NCBI GenBank assembly: GCA_029532625.1
Contig: JARFXM010000004.1
Location: forward strand, 1,426,001-1,490,000
Direction: 5' to 3'
DNA from: Lomentospora prolificans
Lineage: Eukaryota > Ascomycota > Sordariomycetes > Microascales > Microascaceae
Length of the DNA stretch: 64,000 bases
The notes beneath the pieces were generated by a model. That model did not search any database and had not been told where the DNA came from. It saw only the letters and a program-made list of their open reading frames with translations. This document shows, piece by piece, positions 13,201 through 26,323 of this stretch (positions are counted from its first letter, which is position 1; every line of letters starts with the position of its first letter). The translations under genes were made by a program, and so were the position numbers.

Positions 13201-15272
13201 AGGAATGTGGAGGCACCACACCGCCCTCTCGGGCTCTCTAGCCGGAAAGAAGAGAGACGACTATTAGGATGTGTTGACGTTTGGCCCTGTGGGGAAAGAG
13301 GGAAGGAAGCCAGAGGGAACCTCTACGAACAAGTTACTGCCAGCTAGAGGGGAACCCCCGGCACATAATACTGGTACAGAGGAAGGAAAGTGGCTGGCCT
13401 GCTCCCTTCTAGCGCAGACCGAGAAGGACGAGCGTCACTTCGCCAGGCGGTAGATTCATCGAAGAGAAATTTCCAACCATTCGAAAATTGCTGCACCTTG
13501 TCTCGAGGGAAAGCCGGGCAGGGGCTCCGGGCCAAGATTGAAGGGGCAGGTCGTCGGGGAAAAAATATGAAGTGGCTGCAGCGAAGTGGATTGGATTAGA
13601 ACATTGATCCATAAGAAGAAGACATCACCCAGAGCAGAGGTGTCCAGTCCCACTTGCTCATCTACATGTAGGTGTACGACCACCCGAGAGCCCAAAGCCA
13701 GACGCGTTCTGTTTGTCCGTGTGATTTTAAATCGAACATAAGATATACCAGTATTTTGAGAAGGCAGGCCCGCTCTCCCTCATTTTCTTCCTCTCTTTGA
13801 GACCATTGGGACCACCCAAAAAAGTAACGCGGTTGGTGCGAGGCTTCTGCACCTCGCGGGACCGCCAAAAAAGCAAGATGGGAGAGACAAAAGAGGATAA
13901 TACTTGAGCCAACGAAGAAGTTCTCCCGCATTCACAGAGCCCGTCCACTTTGTGGAATGGTGGAATGGCGAAGAGGGGTGGCGCAGTCTGATAATATAGT
14001 CTGCTAAGGTTGACGGAAGGAAAACAAGTTAATAACCAAAAGTTCAGACGAGAGAGCCGTGAAGGAATAAAACCTGGACCCGCCAGATGAAGGTATATTT
14101 AAAACCAAGCCTGGCCCGCCCCATGCCGCAGTGGCGATCAGCCGCTCTGCCTTCCGTCTTCGCTCTCGCCTTTATGTTCTTTCGCTTCCCGGCCTTTCTT
14201 GTTCCCGTCCAGCATATCCGGGGTTCTCCAAGTGCTTCCATATTTGCAACATATAGTTGCATTGTAGGTGCATTGTCTACGTTCAGCCTGTTTTGGTTTT
14301 CGCGAACTCATCGTGGGATTCCTCAGTCAAAAGCCACATCCAGCACTTTGGCCGTATTACCGGGGCTATCGCAGTATCCGAGTCGGAAGATTGGGCAGGG
14401 GCGACGCAACATCACGGTCCAGGTCGCAACTGCGGGCGAAATTTGAGGACAGGGAAGGAACAAGGGTCCCGGACCATACTTCGCCAGCAGTGGAGACTTG
14501 GCAGCAACATCAGTCCTCCATTCTGCGTGTCTGTGTCTGCCATATTCTACTTCGTAAGAGTGGACGGGCGCACAGGCCAGGCAACTGCAGTGTCATTGCC
14601 CTTTCAGCTTTTCCCTTGAGCATGGGTTTTTGATCCCATTTGATTCACATCTTTTTTCCGTTCCATCTTCTTGTTTTACCCCTCTCTCTTGTCTGCTTTG
14701 ATCGTCCTTCATTTTTTTCTTTGTCTTTTGTCTTTGCTCTTCATCGAAATCGCGGGTTTCTCGCCAATCTCGTCGTTATTGCATCGTGTCTCGTCTGCCG
14801 GGAGACGGTGGCCGCGCCAAGTGTCGAGTGCCGGAGCTGTCACCGAATCATCTTAACCGTCGATCCTGTCTCGAGGCACCACCCAAATCCCTTCGCCTAG
14901 AACGTTTGCATAATCCCGAGAGCCTCGCCTCCTTGGACATCGCCGCACACCAAGGGGCTGTAAAGCGCCAGCTTCCTTTTCTTTCTTCCTTCTCTTTCTT
15001 TCTTTTTTTTCTTCCTTATTTTCTTTTCAGTCCTCGATCGACTCGGATTCTGCGCCACATTTAAGATTTCTCGTCCCGTCTCCTATTAATACGACAAGCC
15101 GACGGTGAGCCCGGCTTTCGTTCGAAGCGAAAACGCGGCATTACACACGTTTGCAACACGGACACACCGCAGTACACACCGTAACCCGACCCGGTGTCGC
15201 AAAGCCCAGACCGCGCAGCCTGTATGCAACCATTTTCGAAAAGAGGAGGAACCCAGAGTATTGTCGGTCAAA
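10297..15272. other. 5 kb gene-free region between WSC sensor and DUF300 gene
   Basis: I see no credible gene. The DNA holds a C13 run (about 11283-11295), G-rich patches around 11700-11870 and 12040-12070, and overlapping short frames at 12705-13190 and 14087-14633 without domains. From about 14640 to 15060 the plus strand is strongly pyrimidine-rich and ends in TTTTCTTTTCAG (about 15020-15030), a plausible acceptor of a 5' leader intron of the DUF300 gene. A GTGAGC at about 15104 could be a second leader donor. No transposon ends or long repeats were seen. Confidence 0.5.
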
Positions 15273-17147
15273 ATGTTTGAGACGACGTGTAATTCGACCC
15301 TGGAGGCGCTCAGGAGTGAGTTGCGACGTTTCGCCACGCGAAGTCACCCCATTCAGGCCGTCGCAGCGTTGGCTAACTTGACGTTGTCCAATTCTAGTTG
15401 AGCCCGGCACCGAGTCGCTAATTGTCGGGCCTCTGACCTTCCACGACCTCGCTCTGATCGTGAGCGGAGGTTGTGCGATAATTGCCATTTGTCTTAGCGT
15501 GTATCTCGCTTTCATGCACGCCATCAACTATACCAAGCCTAACGAGCAGCGGCAGTATGAACAACCCCCGCCACCCCACCCTTTTTCTCTTCTGCGCTTT
15601 CGGGGGCGCCCCGGCCTAGAACACTGCTCCTCGGGAGAGTAATCGCTAACTTGGTTACCAGTATAATCCGAATCCTGTTCATGGTCCCTGTCTACTCGGT
15701 GTCTTGTTTCCTCCAAGTCTACTATTACTATCATGCCGTCTATTTCCAAGTCATCTCCGACTGCTACGAAGCCTTCGCTATCGCGTCCTTCTTCGCCCTA
15801 CTGTGCAGTTACGTCGGCCCAGATTTGCACGAGCAAAAGGAATTCTTCCGTAACATGTACCCCATCAAGAAATGGGTATGGCCGGTTAACTGGTTCGCCG
15901 CGTGTTGTGGCGGCCAGCGTGGGCCGTGGAGGACACCTAAGAGCGGTCTGACCTGGTTTAACATCAACTGGATTGGAATCTACCACTACTGTGTAGTGCG
16001 TGTGGCTATGACTGTAACGGCTGTGGTGACACAGTACTTTGATCGGTACTGCGAAAGCTCCAATAGCCCGGCTTTTGCGCATATTTGGGTTAGTCGCGCA
16101 TGAACACTTACTCTTCTTATCATTTCAACGGCGCCGTCGTTTGCTAACACCAAGCTGCTCCAGGTCCTTGCTATTAACTGTCTAGCTGTGTTCATCGCCA
16201 TGTACTGTGTCATCCAGTGCTATGTTCAGCTGAAGGAGCCCCTCGACGACCATCGACCTTTCCTCAAGGTTCTCGCCATTAAGCTTGTCGTCTTCTTCGC
16301 CTTCTGGCAGGTGACGGCTATCTCGGTTGCCACCAGCGAGAGGTTCAAGATCTTCGAAGCAAACTCGGTCATCGCCTACCCGGATATCAAAGTCTCGATC
16401 CCTGCGACGCTCCTCTGCGTTGAGATGGTCATCTTCGCCATTCTCCATTTCTGGGCTTACCCGTATGCGCCCTATGTCCCTGGTTCGAAGACGACTTACT
16501 ACCCCAATCCCGATGCGCGCAAGACTGATCTTCTACCTGCTCGGGAGAACCCCCAGTCTCCGCCCTCCGGCGGGCCCCTTGGCATCTGGGCTTTCTTACA
16601 CGCCGCTAACACGTGGGATTATGTCACTGCTTTCGGCCGTGGAATGCGCTGGCTCTTCTGCGGCGTGAGGCACAGGAAGAAGGACCCAAGCTATAAGAAT
16701 AGGAATATGAGCTCGCTCGACCTGGATAACCTCGCCACTAAGGGTAACCTCCGGCCTGCTCGCAGCACGGAGCACCTTCCCATCGCAGATCAGTTCCGCC
16801 GTAGCAAATTCGGCCTCCCCGCCATGAACGGCGAAGGCGACAGCCAACCGGCAAACGATGACGAGAACGCGGGCCTTATTTCCCACGCCCAGCCTAACCC
16901 GACAAGCGCCCGATATAGCCGTAATCTGACCTCCCCCATGGCACCGCCCTCGCCATACGGCGACGGAGCGGGCTTGCCTTCTCCCTACCGGGATATCGGG
17001 GCTTCTCCGCTCCCATCCCCTTACAGTCCCCACGGCCGCTCACCCCTCAGCTCTTCGAGAGGAGTCGAAAGCCCGCAAAGCCCAGACTGGGAACCCATCC
17101 GACCCCAGCAACAAGGCCCACCTAGGGACTTTGGGCGAGCGTTCTAA
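15273..17147 (+). CDS. DUF300 / Ost-alpha / TMEM184 family multi-span membrane protein
   Basis: Four exons: 15273-15315, 15398-15554, 15662-16088 and 16164-17147, giving 536 residues. Phases agree at each junction: ATT across intron 1, CAT across intron 2, phase 0 at intron 3. The family (Pfam Solute_trans_a, PF03619) is a seven-helix membrane protein related to organic solute transporter alpha. Visible marks are the first helix after an N-terminal NST glycosylation site, then QRHIIRILFMVPVYSVSCF created exactly by joining exons 2 and 3, then YYYYHAVYFQVISDCYEAFA. Later helices include FLKVLAIKLVVFFAFWQV and a helix near CVEMVIFAILHFWAYPY. The last ~170 residues are a disordered, Pro/Ser-rich cytosolic tail. 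Yeast and plant relatives have been linked to vacuolar membranes; substrate here is unknown. The ATG context (AAAATG) and leader fit the start chosen. Confidence 0.9.
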
Positions 17148-18705
17148 AACTTGAATCCATCGATTCCGCATTGTTCGCTTGTCCTATTTTCCAATCTCTT
17201 TCTTTCTACCTTTTCTTTTTGTTTTCTTTTTTTTACAGGCTTACCCCCAAGAGGGATGATGAGGGAAGCAGTTGAAGTTGTCTACCTTACCCGAGCGGTT
17301 CCAGTCCGCCCGTTGGTGTGTGGCCCCTGGGAGGGCGTCTTTATTTCCCAGAGCTGTTTGGTACACTCTCCAGTAATTTTCCTTGAGCTTCTTTGTGTCC
17401 TTTTGATGGCATATTATGGCGTTACGAGTTGTATGTATGTATTGATTAAGATACCACTAGCACCATAGCACAGCTATGGATAGCATCAATGTTTAAAAGC
17501 GCAACAGTCTCACAACTCCCAGCTCAACACCTGCACGCCAAGAAGAAAATTTAAATAGCTTGATTCTAGATTAGATGCCATTTCTTGTACGCGCGAAACC
17601 CCGTGTCTCCATGCTGCTGATAGCCGCGTAATGTGAATTCTACACACAAGACCTGGTGGCCCACTTCATCATGCCTTTTCTCTCTGGACGCAGTCATCTT
17701 TCCCTTCCGTAGTCATTGCCACTATCTTATCCCCCCTCAAAAGGCATAATGCTTATGCTTCTTCTCTATGGCCGAGTCTCGCCTCGGAGCGTTATACATA
17801 CAGATGAACTAATGAAACCGCCCTTTTTGTTCTTATTCTTTTCAAGGTTTCCGTGTCTGCGTCGGCATGTGGTCGGGGAGAGTGAACTCTTCTAGGTCAT
17901 CATGATACAAGTTTTTTATCTTATTCGTTTTCCGCCGACGCGGCACGCTTAATCGAGAGGACCGAATGATGCCTCGACGCCGGTCTAATCGGGAAACGCC
18001 CGGCTTGACAGGGTGTTTTTATCTTGCTATTCCACAGGGTGTATTTTTTTTGAGAGCGCGTTGCCTGGGCGAGCTCTTTCAATGTCGATTTCAAAAGTGC
18101 TGGTCAAATCTCGTCCTGTCTCTCTCTTCTTCTTTCTTCTTGGGCGCAAGAGAATGGGAATGTTGTATACACTTCATTGTAAATGCTTCGGAAACCGAGC
18201 CTTGGCCGATCGGTCGACCCGGCTCCCATTCACGATGTTCCATATTATCCTATTGATACCGTCGAAATTTCGCTGAAGAAATGCGCAAGAGGCGAACGTG
18301 TCGATGCAAGGGTCGGAGTCGAGTTGAAAATAAAGGTAAAGAAGGAAAAAAAAAATTAAGAAAAAAAAATGAAATGGTTCTCATACGGATAGTAAAACAA
18401 AGGGGCCGCGCTCAAAGAGAAAACGAAAACGGCGGTTTCCCTCGACTCAAACTATATTGCAAGTTTCATCCACTCCTCCGTTCCCGGCCCAAGCCTGATT
18501 GATGTATTTGTTGTCCTTCCTCTGGCTCTTCTCTGTCCCCACGTCTCTGTCGAAATCGTTCTTTCTGAATCTCGAATCGTCTCCGCTTTCTCTCTCCCTC
18601 TATCTGTGTGTTATGTGTAACCTCTTCAAAAATAGAAACCTCGATTCCTCTGCTTGGCCTCTTTCGAAAGACTCCTTCTCCTCCTAGCGGTGGAAGTGGC
18701 TGCGC
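17148..18705. other. Intergenic between convergent DUF300 and THO2 genes
   Basis: 3' flanks of two convergent genes. T-rich and A-rich tracts occur (17200-17235, 18345-18370). No coding potential is seen. Plus-strand frames running past 18608 into the next gene are antisense shadows of its Arg/Asp/Glu repeats. Confidence 0.6.
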
Positions 18706-21700
18706 CTATCGCCTCTGTCGCTTTTCCCGCTCGTTGGAGGCTGGCACTGCGCCCTCTTCACTGCGTCTCTTCCGACCTCGATCTTCTCTTGGCTCTCGAC
18801 GATCCTCCCGTGCTCGCGAGTTTGAATCCCTCCCACCGACACTGTTTCTGTGTCCGCTGCCTCTGCCTCCGCCGCTGTTCCAATCTTCGCTCCTACCAGA
18901 GGGAGGCTCGCCGCGATGTCGCGAGTCTCGGGGTCCGCCGGCGATTTGGTCCCGTCCTCCAGGTCCCGACGAAGGCGCATCTCTTACGGATCCAGAAGCA
19001 CCCGAGAGATCACGGCCTGATCGTCTCGAGGACTCACGCTCGTCTCTGCCGCCCGAACCGGGCTGCGTTCCCGAGGGAGCTGACCGTCTATCACGGTAAT
19101 TGCGAGAATCTTTCTCTCGCTCTCGCTCGGTGCTTCGCTCCCTCTCACGATCTCGCTCGCGATCTCGATCTCGATCCCGGTCTCGATCCCTATCACGCTC
19201 CCTCTCTCTGTCTCTGTCTCGTTCTCGGCTACTGCGTCTAGACCTTCCGGTCCTCTCCGACCTCTCACGATCTCTTCGACTGCGGTCATCTGGTCGACTG
19301 GCTTGGCCATCCCCGTTTGCAGTGCCTCGATCGTTGCCTGTATCTTGGCGCACAGGCTGCTCGGCCTCCTTTGTGGGTGTCGACACCGGGGAAGCTCCGG
19401 TGAGTATCTGGGCATCCGAGCCGGCTAGATTGGTACGCTGTCCACCACGTCGGGAGCGGCCCGACTCCGACATACCGGCTTGGGCTTGCTGAAGGGTGCT
19501 GTTAATTCCCGCCAGTTGTCTCCGCCCTCCAGATCTAAGACGGTCAGGCCCCGAGGGTCCGACAGGCGTATTGACGTCTGGAGTAGTCGGGCCAGTAAAG
19601 CTACCAGGCGGATGTCGAGAACCGCCGGAAGGCGTGCCGCGATCGGAACCCTGATGCATAGGCGGGCGTCCATAGCCACCATGGGGCGGGGCGCCAGCTG
19701 GGGGTGGCGGAGGAGGCGGCGCAATCTGGGATAATCTGTCGGGATGAATACCTGATGGTCCTGAAGGGGTACCGCTGAAAGATGACGCAGGCGAGGCACC
19801 TGGCGGCCCTTGACGTGCCCGATCGGGATGAGGGAGTGCACCAGGTGTTGTGGGGCCGGGAGGATTCATGGCCTGGTTGTTCGAGTCGAACTGACCGCGG
19901 CGACCCCGGGAGGAAGACGGCCCCGTAGGAGGATGCCTCTCGGGAGTTTGTCCCCTGGAGGCCTCATGGTTGGGAAATCTTCCGTCCGGTCGGTTGGGCG
20001 CCGTTGGAGCGGGTCCGGAAACGGCACGGGTCGTGCCGCGGCCCCGGCCTCGTGGGCCTGAAGGGATGTCGGCCACTGAAGGGATAGGATTGAGGCGTCC
20101 GTAGTTCTGATCTTGATATGTCGAAGGCCTGGCGCCGTGGTCAGGCTCAGAGGATCGCGGGGGCCCATTAGGTGGAGGGCGATTCTCCTGCTGCTTGCCT
20201 GAATCACGGTCAGTTCTCTTGTCACCCCGGCCGCCTACGGCCGACGCTGGCTCAGGTCGATTATCCCGGCTATCCCGGCTATCACGGTTATCCCTAGCAG
20301 GCCCGCGCTGTTCGATTGGCTGTTGCGAGGCGGGAGCAGGAGGTGCACGGCTATGGCGGTCATCACGCCCCACATCGGGTTGAGATGCTGATTGCTCATG
20401 TTGGCGATCTCGTCTTCTCGGCGAATGCGCGCGGGATCCCCTTTCACGGCCCTCTTCTCGGGGTTGTGAGCGGTCATTACGCCTGCCTCCATCTATCAGA
20501 GCAGCACGGGCGGGATTAATCATATCGGAGCGATCGGATTCCTGGTAGCGGGGATTCGTATCCTTGCCCCTTGCCCGATTTGCGTCCTGGCGGCCACGGT
20601 CCGTATAATCCAACAGAGCGGCCCGTTCAGGGTTCATCGCTGGTCCAGACTGGTCGGCGTGGTTCGAAGATGTGGGTGTTGGGGTGACAGGCGCCGACTC
20701 TCTCGGCCTCGGGCTGTTGTGACCGCGACCATTGGTAGGTGCCGGTTGTCGATCCCTAGCTTGTTGTCGAGGGTCTCGATCATTATTAGGCTCCGGCCTT
20801 CGTGCAGAGTCGCTCCTTCCAGGTCGATCTTGATCGGGTTGGCGCGAAGCTTCTCGTGGCTCCCGATTTTCTCGGTTATCCCGAGAGGTCGGGTGATCAG
20901 AAATACGGCGATCGGCGCTTGCCAGATCCCGAGGGCGTTCCAGGCGGGCCGGGTCGGGTGTCTTGGCCGCGTCACGAGTGTCTTTCTGATCTCTATCCCT
21001 GGTTTCCCGCGACTCTCGTGTTTCACGACCGTCCCTCCCGTGTCGAGGCTCACGGGCCTCCCTCGAAGGCGTCGTCCGAGTAGGTTCTCTAGCCTCGCGG
21101 TTCTCAGAGCGCACTTGTCCAAATCGATCCGATGCAAAATACCCAGGTAGAGGGACATCAGGCCGGCTAGGCAGACCGTGAGGAAGACGCTCTGGTAGAG
21201 ACAATGGCTTCGAGCTGTCAGATCGACCACTGACAGAGCCGGAATTAGCCGTAGGAGATTGTCGAGCCAACTGGGCCGGAGCAGGACGTGGTGAAGCTTT
21301 GCTGGCGTTCGGGCCCTGCCCACCTGCCGACCTAGGGTCTGGTCTGGGAGGTAGGCTATCTCTAGAGCCGTTGCCCGCTCCCTTTTGGGCGGCCGTGGCC
21401 TTGGCGTCATCTCCATCCTTGACCTCTCCATCCTCATCCTCTGCGGTTGAGAGCCCCTTGGAGTTTCTAAACAAAATGATGGGTTAGAACAATGGGTTAG
21501 CAGTAGACTGGGTCTCCTCAACTTACTTTCCAGCCCGACCGGGTTTGAATTCCAGCGCCGTTGCACGAAGGTTGGAAGCGCCCGCAGCATCCGGCTGAGT
21601 ATCACCACTCTAAAGGTGTGTTAGGCAACCCTTTTGCTTTAGCCAGTTGTATTGATTTGACGCAATAACTTACTGTGTTTGGTCGGAACCCTTGCACCAT

Positions 21701-24700
21701 GACCCATTTCGATTTGCGTTTCTGAAGTTCTGAAAGCGCCGTCTGGGCTGCAACGGAAAGGTCGACACGGTTGCCAGCCTCGGCGCTGTCAACGCCAGGC
21801 TTCGCTGATTCGCGGTCGGTAATTGTCTTGAGCTGTCGGATGAATTGCTGCGCCATGAAGTCTACGGCCGGGAAGAAGTCAAGAACAGACTTCAGGACCG
21901 TGATGGCATTCCGTATATGCATCCACTCCGTGCCGCCCAAACACGACTTGAGAGCCGTGTTAAGGTTCTTATGCCAGCCATAAAGCATATCCCGAAACTT
22001 GGCGTGCTCGACAAAGGCTGTAGGCTTGCCTTCGTCATCAAACGAAGTCGCGAATCCAAAAAGGGTTCGCTCCTTCTGGCTCGCCTGAGACCCGAGCAGG
22101 GCATCCTTCTCGTAGACTACCTTATCCTTGTGCCACTTGGACAAATCGCCAAGGACACACTTGAGGAAGCGACCAAAATGCTCAGCCTCACGAACGGTGC
22201 AGGTGAATATGATCGCACGAAGTCGGTTGGCGTTGAAGAGACGTTCGTAGAGCGACATCAACCTAAAGTTTGGGCAAGCTGAGTCATGGAGGAATCGGAT
22301 CACCCGATGGCAGTACTCTGCATCGCTGGCAGAAAGCACGAGCCTGGGAAGTAAGCACTGCTCCAAAATAGCGTCGGAAACAGCTCGGGGTTTAGCTTGA
22401 TCGGGGCCGGGCAGCCAAGACTTGAATCTCCGGATCATGTGGAACTTATTGCGTGTGAAAGTCTTCTTGTGGCGGGCCTTCTCGTTGCCGAGCTTTCGGA
22501 CGATTTCAATCAAAGCTTTGTGTTTCTCTTCCTTCTTTGTGATCCCATTCCTCGTCATATCGGACCGGTCACGCATAATGTCCTTGGCTTGTGTGTAGGC
22601 GCGATCTTCCTCCTTCTGGTACCACTCTTCCGGCACGAAGAGGTCGCCGAGCTGCAAGGCCCAGAACATGGTGTAAAATTCGGGTGTAATGGCTTTCCAG
22701 AAGCTAGGCTCCTTGATCTCCTCCAATGTGTCGATGATTGGCTGCAGAACTTCTAAGAATGGATCGTTGGTACGGTTTCCGGTGCCCTGCATTGAGGGAC
22801 TGGCCTGAGATATATCCTTTTTATCAATCTCCATCTTGTCCTCCGGCTCTCCAAAGTCCCGTGGAGTCATCTGCTGCGTCTGTGACGGCGACAAAGTAGC
22901 ATCTGTCATAGACACATCGGTATCCTCAGCCGCCACTTGAGAAGAATGGGCTTTGCTCTGTTGCTCTTCCTTCGGCATCATGCGGTAAGAGAGGCTGGGT
23001 CGGCTAATGAGGAAAGCAAGGCTGACATCGATGCCGAAGTCGCCCAGCAGGCGGTCGATGGAGGGAACCAGGGAGTCGAAGACGGCTGGCTCAAGATTGC
23101 TACGAAGAAGATCGAGGTATTGCGTAAGAATTTGGTTGGAGTCGTCAATCATCGAAGAAAGGTATTTGATGTGAGCCTCATCTTCCGGAGTTTTGTAGAT
23201 AGCAGCCTGGCGATATTGGACAATGTTGATGAGCAACCGGCCAGCAAGCTTGGAGTCGATCAACGCTTGAATAAGGCGCGACGAGCTCTTGACTGAGTCA
23301 AACCGTTTATCCTGGACATTGATGAGGGTCTGTCTACGGAGGGTCTCGCCACCGGACATGGCCATGATTTGACCATCAGTGAAATCGACGGTCGGCACGA
23401 CACCGCCCATCGAAGAGATAAGTTCTTTGAGAATAATCAAGTCGGTCGAGTTGCCTTTGAATAACTGGTCATCGACGTACTGAATCACAGGCGTGGGATT
23501 CATGACGGAATAGCGGCGAAAAACGCGGCCAGCGAAACGTGAGAGGGCTTGAAGCCATTTGCTGGTCAATAGCACAGACGTCTCCTGAGTGCGGCTACGG
23601 TTTTTGCCACCAAGCGAGTTCATCAACGACCAGACGAGAACGTCGTAGGAAAGATCGGTGAAGTATTTGGCGCATTCAACGAAGGCGTCTATCAAGTTGG
23701 CGTAGGATTCGATCTGGTCCAGGGCTACCTTGAACACGACTCCGGGCGACGAATAGCTCGTCTTGGCCAGAGACTTCGCCATGTCGCTGAGATTGGTGAG
23801 CGAAAGCCTCTTCATGATGCTCAGAGTCTCCAACCTCGTACGGGCAAAGGCCGACTTGATGGCGGGGAGACGAGAGATCTGACCTTCGTACCACTCCGCG
23901 TATAAGTTGTAACGGACGTGGGTGGGGTATGTGCTAAGAAGCGACCAAACTGCGTTCACAGTCGCGGGATTAGCCTTCGTCATGCTTAGCGCAGGCACTA
24001 AAAGGCGCTTCAGAAGGTCGAGCCATCGATCACGATTCTCCTTGGACGAATCTTCCGCCAGGCTCTTAGCGCCTATGGTTGCAAGTTTCGGAAGAAGAGT
24101 CTCATCCCTGCCAATATTGACACCGGAAATGTTCAAGAGCGTTCCGCACAGCGTAAAGATGTCATCAACATCTTGGCAAACGGGGATATTGTCCGCCCAT
24201 TCGTCCCAGTAGAATCGATAATGCTGGTTGTCGTTGGTGTCAGATTTGTCAGGGAACGGCCATCTCAGGGTCTTGCGGGGAACGAGTTTTCCAAGTTTAA
24301 CTTTTCCCTTGGGCACTCCGATCTGCTCCGCGAGTGCCATATCCTTGGCTGGGCACTCCAACGAGACTCGCGATTTGGTAGCCTGGCTGTTTCTGAAAAC
24401 TTTGTTAATCGAGTGGTTGAGGATGCGATGGATACGGTCCAGAACTTCGGGAGACGCTTCAGTCATCCATGGGAAGCGACCAAGCATAAAGAGGGCCTCT
24501 GGAAGAGCGCCAATCGTCAGCAAGCACAAGACGAGAGCGATCTTCTGCTCCATAGGCTCTGGAAGTTTGGACTTTTCCTCGGAACCGTCATTGTTGGCAG
24601 CTTGAGAGTCGGTATCCGGCTTCGCAGTGGCGTCACGAGACCGCGTCAAGGGCGCAGGAACTGGAGCAGTGTCGTCGGGGAGGGCGCCAGCCATCATTAG

Positions 24701-26323
24701 GGCATTCATGCCGCCACCGGGCCGACTAGCACGTTCCTTTTCCTCTATCTCCTTCATTTTCTTCTCTCTCACAGCCTCCATGTCCGCATCGAGCGGCCAA
24801 AGATGTGGATAGAGATCAGTAAGCGAAATGAAGCCGACTTTGATTAGAAGGGCGGCGAGGTACAACAAATTAGCCGGTAGAACGTCCTCTTCATCTCGAG
24901 CTTCGGATGCGTAAAAGCGGAGCTTGAAGCCAAGAAGCTGGGCAGCTGTTCTGTTGCCCTGTGGAGGGAGCGTTTTGGTGGTTCTCATCCAAAGTTGTTC
25001 CATGTCAGCGCCGACGTCGTCGTCGGTAAGGCTGTCGAGCATTTCTCGCTCGCTGTCGGTGAGCTGACGACCCCCAAGTTCAAAGAAGGCGTCCAGGTGG
25101 AGCTGACGCGCTCGATCCCAGAAGATGATATCACGCTGTCGCTTCAACTCCTCGATAGCTGCTTCGTCTTGCTCGCTCGCTTGCCACTGAGAAGAGTCGG
25201 GAAGCGCCCAGTCGGGTAAGCCTCCCGCAAAAACGGTAGAGGAGGGCCGCTGCGATCTAGGCCACCACGAACTAACTCTGAGGAACTTGATAAAGAAGCG
25301 AAACTGCTTGATAAGCACAGCTGCGAAAACATCGAGTGTAACATCGAGGACACGGCCAACGTCAAGGTCGAAAGTGCCGATCAAGCCCTTTACCTTCTCG
25401 AACGTGGCCTGTACCATTTCTGCTGTTGGGGGCCCAGAACCACTAGTGGTGAACAGCTCCGTGATAAGTTTAGAGTACCCTTCGGTCTCTTCACGCAAAA
25501 GGTTGTAGTTGGCTTGGCGGTACAGAAGGTTGGTCGCGTGCCTGATCCCAAGCTTGGTGAAGCTGTCGCGGATAAGACCCAGTTGATTAAGGAGAGGTAC
25601 TTCAAGCATTTCGCGCATTGTCTGATGAGATATACCAGTGGCGTTTAGAAAGTAGGGTAGTTGGGGGTATTGGTCGGACGAATCGCTGTCGACAACGGTG
25701 GCCAGAGTATCGAGGAACAAGGTGTGTGGCTCGAATGCAAAAGAATTCTTAATCACCTCGCTCGACTCGGGCCCAAGAATTTCCTTGATACACGCACCAG
25801 CGTCGAGGGGCGATAATCTTCCGTCAAGAACAGATCGAATAAATTCCTGGAAGATGCACGATAACTCTGTGATATCGACATCATCACGCGATTGGATGGC
25901 ATGGTCTATGACTTCTTGACGCCCACTCGCCGCCCAGTTGGAGATCCTTTCGTCAGTAACATTGTCGTAGCAGTAATTTGATGGCACAAGCGTGACTGGG
26001 GGGAGCACGGGCGAAGGAGGCCGCTGTGGTCTAGCGATTGGGGGTGGCGGAGGTGGAGGAGCTTGGGAAGCCGAGCTCGGCGGGCGACTAGGCGCAGGCG
26101 ATGATGCGGATGCCGGCTGGTTTCTATTCTGCACTCCCTGATGGGAATCTCGCCGGTCGTTCCTCCTCGTTGATCGCCCACCACGGCCTCCGGATCTCGG
26201 GTGGCCATCATCACCGCCATGCGATCTTTCATGCTGGCCGAGGTGGGTGTCTCCTGGCCGGTGTGGCGCAGGTCGGCCGCCATCTGTCGAGCCACGCTCT
26301 GGCCTTTTACGTTTTGGGGGCAT
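18706..26323 (-). CDS. THO2: THO complex subunit 2 (Tho2/THOC2 homologue)
   Basis: Large nuclear scaffold of the THO/TREX complex, which couples transcription elongation to mRNP assembly and export. Three exons on the minus strand: 26323-21674, 21609-21527 and 21466-18706, giving 2497 residues. Introns of 64 and 60 nt have GTAAGT donors and TTTAG acceptors. Reading through intron 1 would end the protein at 21602. Residues 1-110 are a low-complexity Arg/Pro-rich head, then the THOC2 N-terminal helical region starts near YCYDNVTDERISNWAASGR. The central Thoc2 segment lies near residue 890 (LVWSLMNSLGGKNRSRT) and the Tho2 domain runs from about 1200 (FWKAITPEFYTMFWALQLGD) to about 1500. The last ~900 residues are disordered, rich in Arg, Ser, Asp, Pro and Gly. 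They end in a dense RD/RE dipeptide run (roughly 19120-19230), matching the RNA-binding basic tail known in yeast Tho2. Length fits filamentous fungal homologues. Confidence 0.93.

Noticed and set aside
14087..14633. Three overlapping ~120-codon plus frames
   Set aside because: Different frames of the same stretch with no consistent splice model or domain.
18608..19492. Plus-strand frames of 130-195 codons rich in Arg/Ser/Leu
   Set aside because: Antisense shadows of the Tho2 RD/RE-rich tail.
19425..21608. Additional minus frames up to 324 codons
   Set aside because: Out-of-frame shadows within THO2 exon 3, which has low-complexity GC-rich codons.
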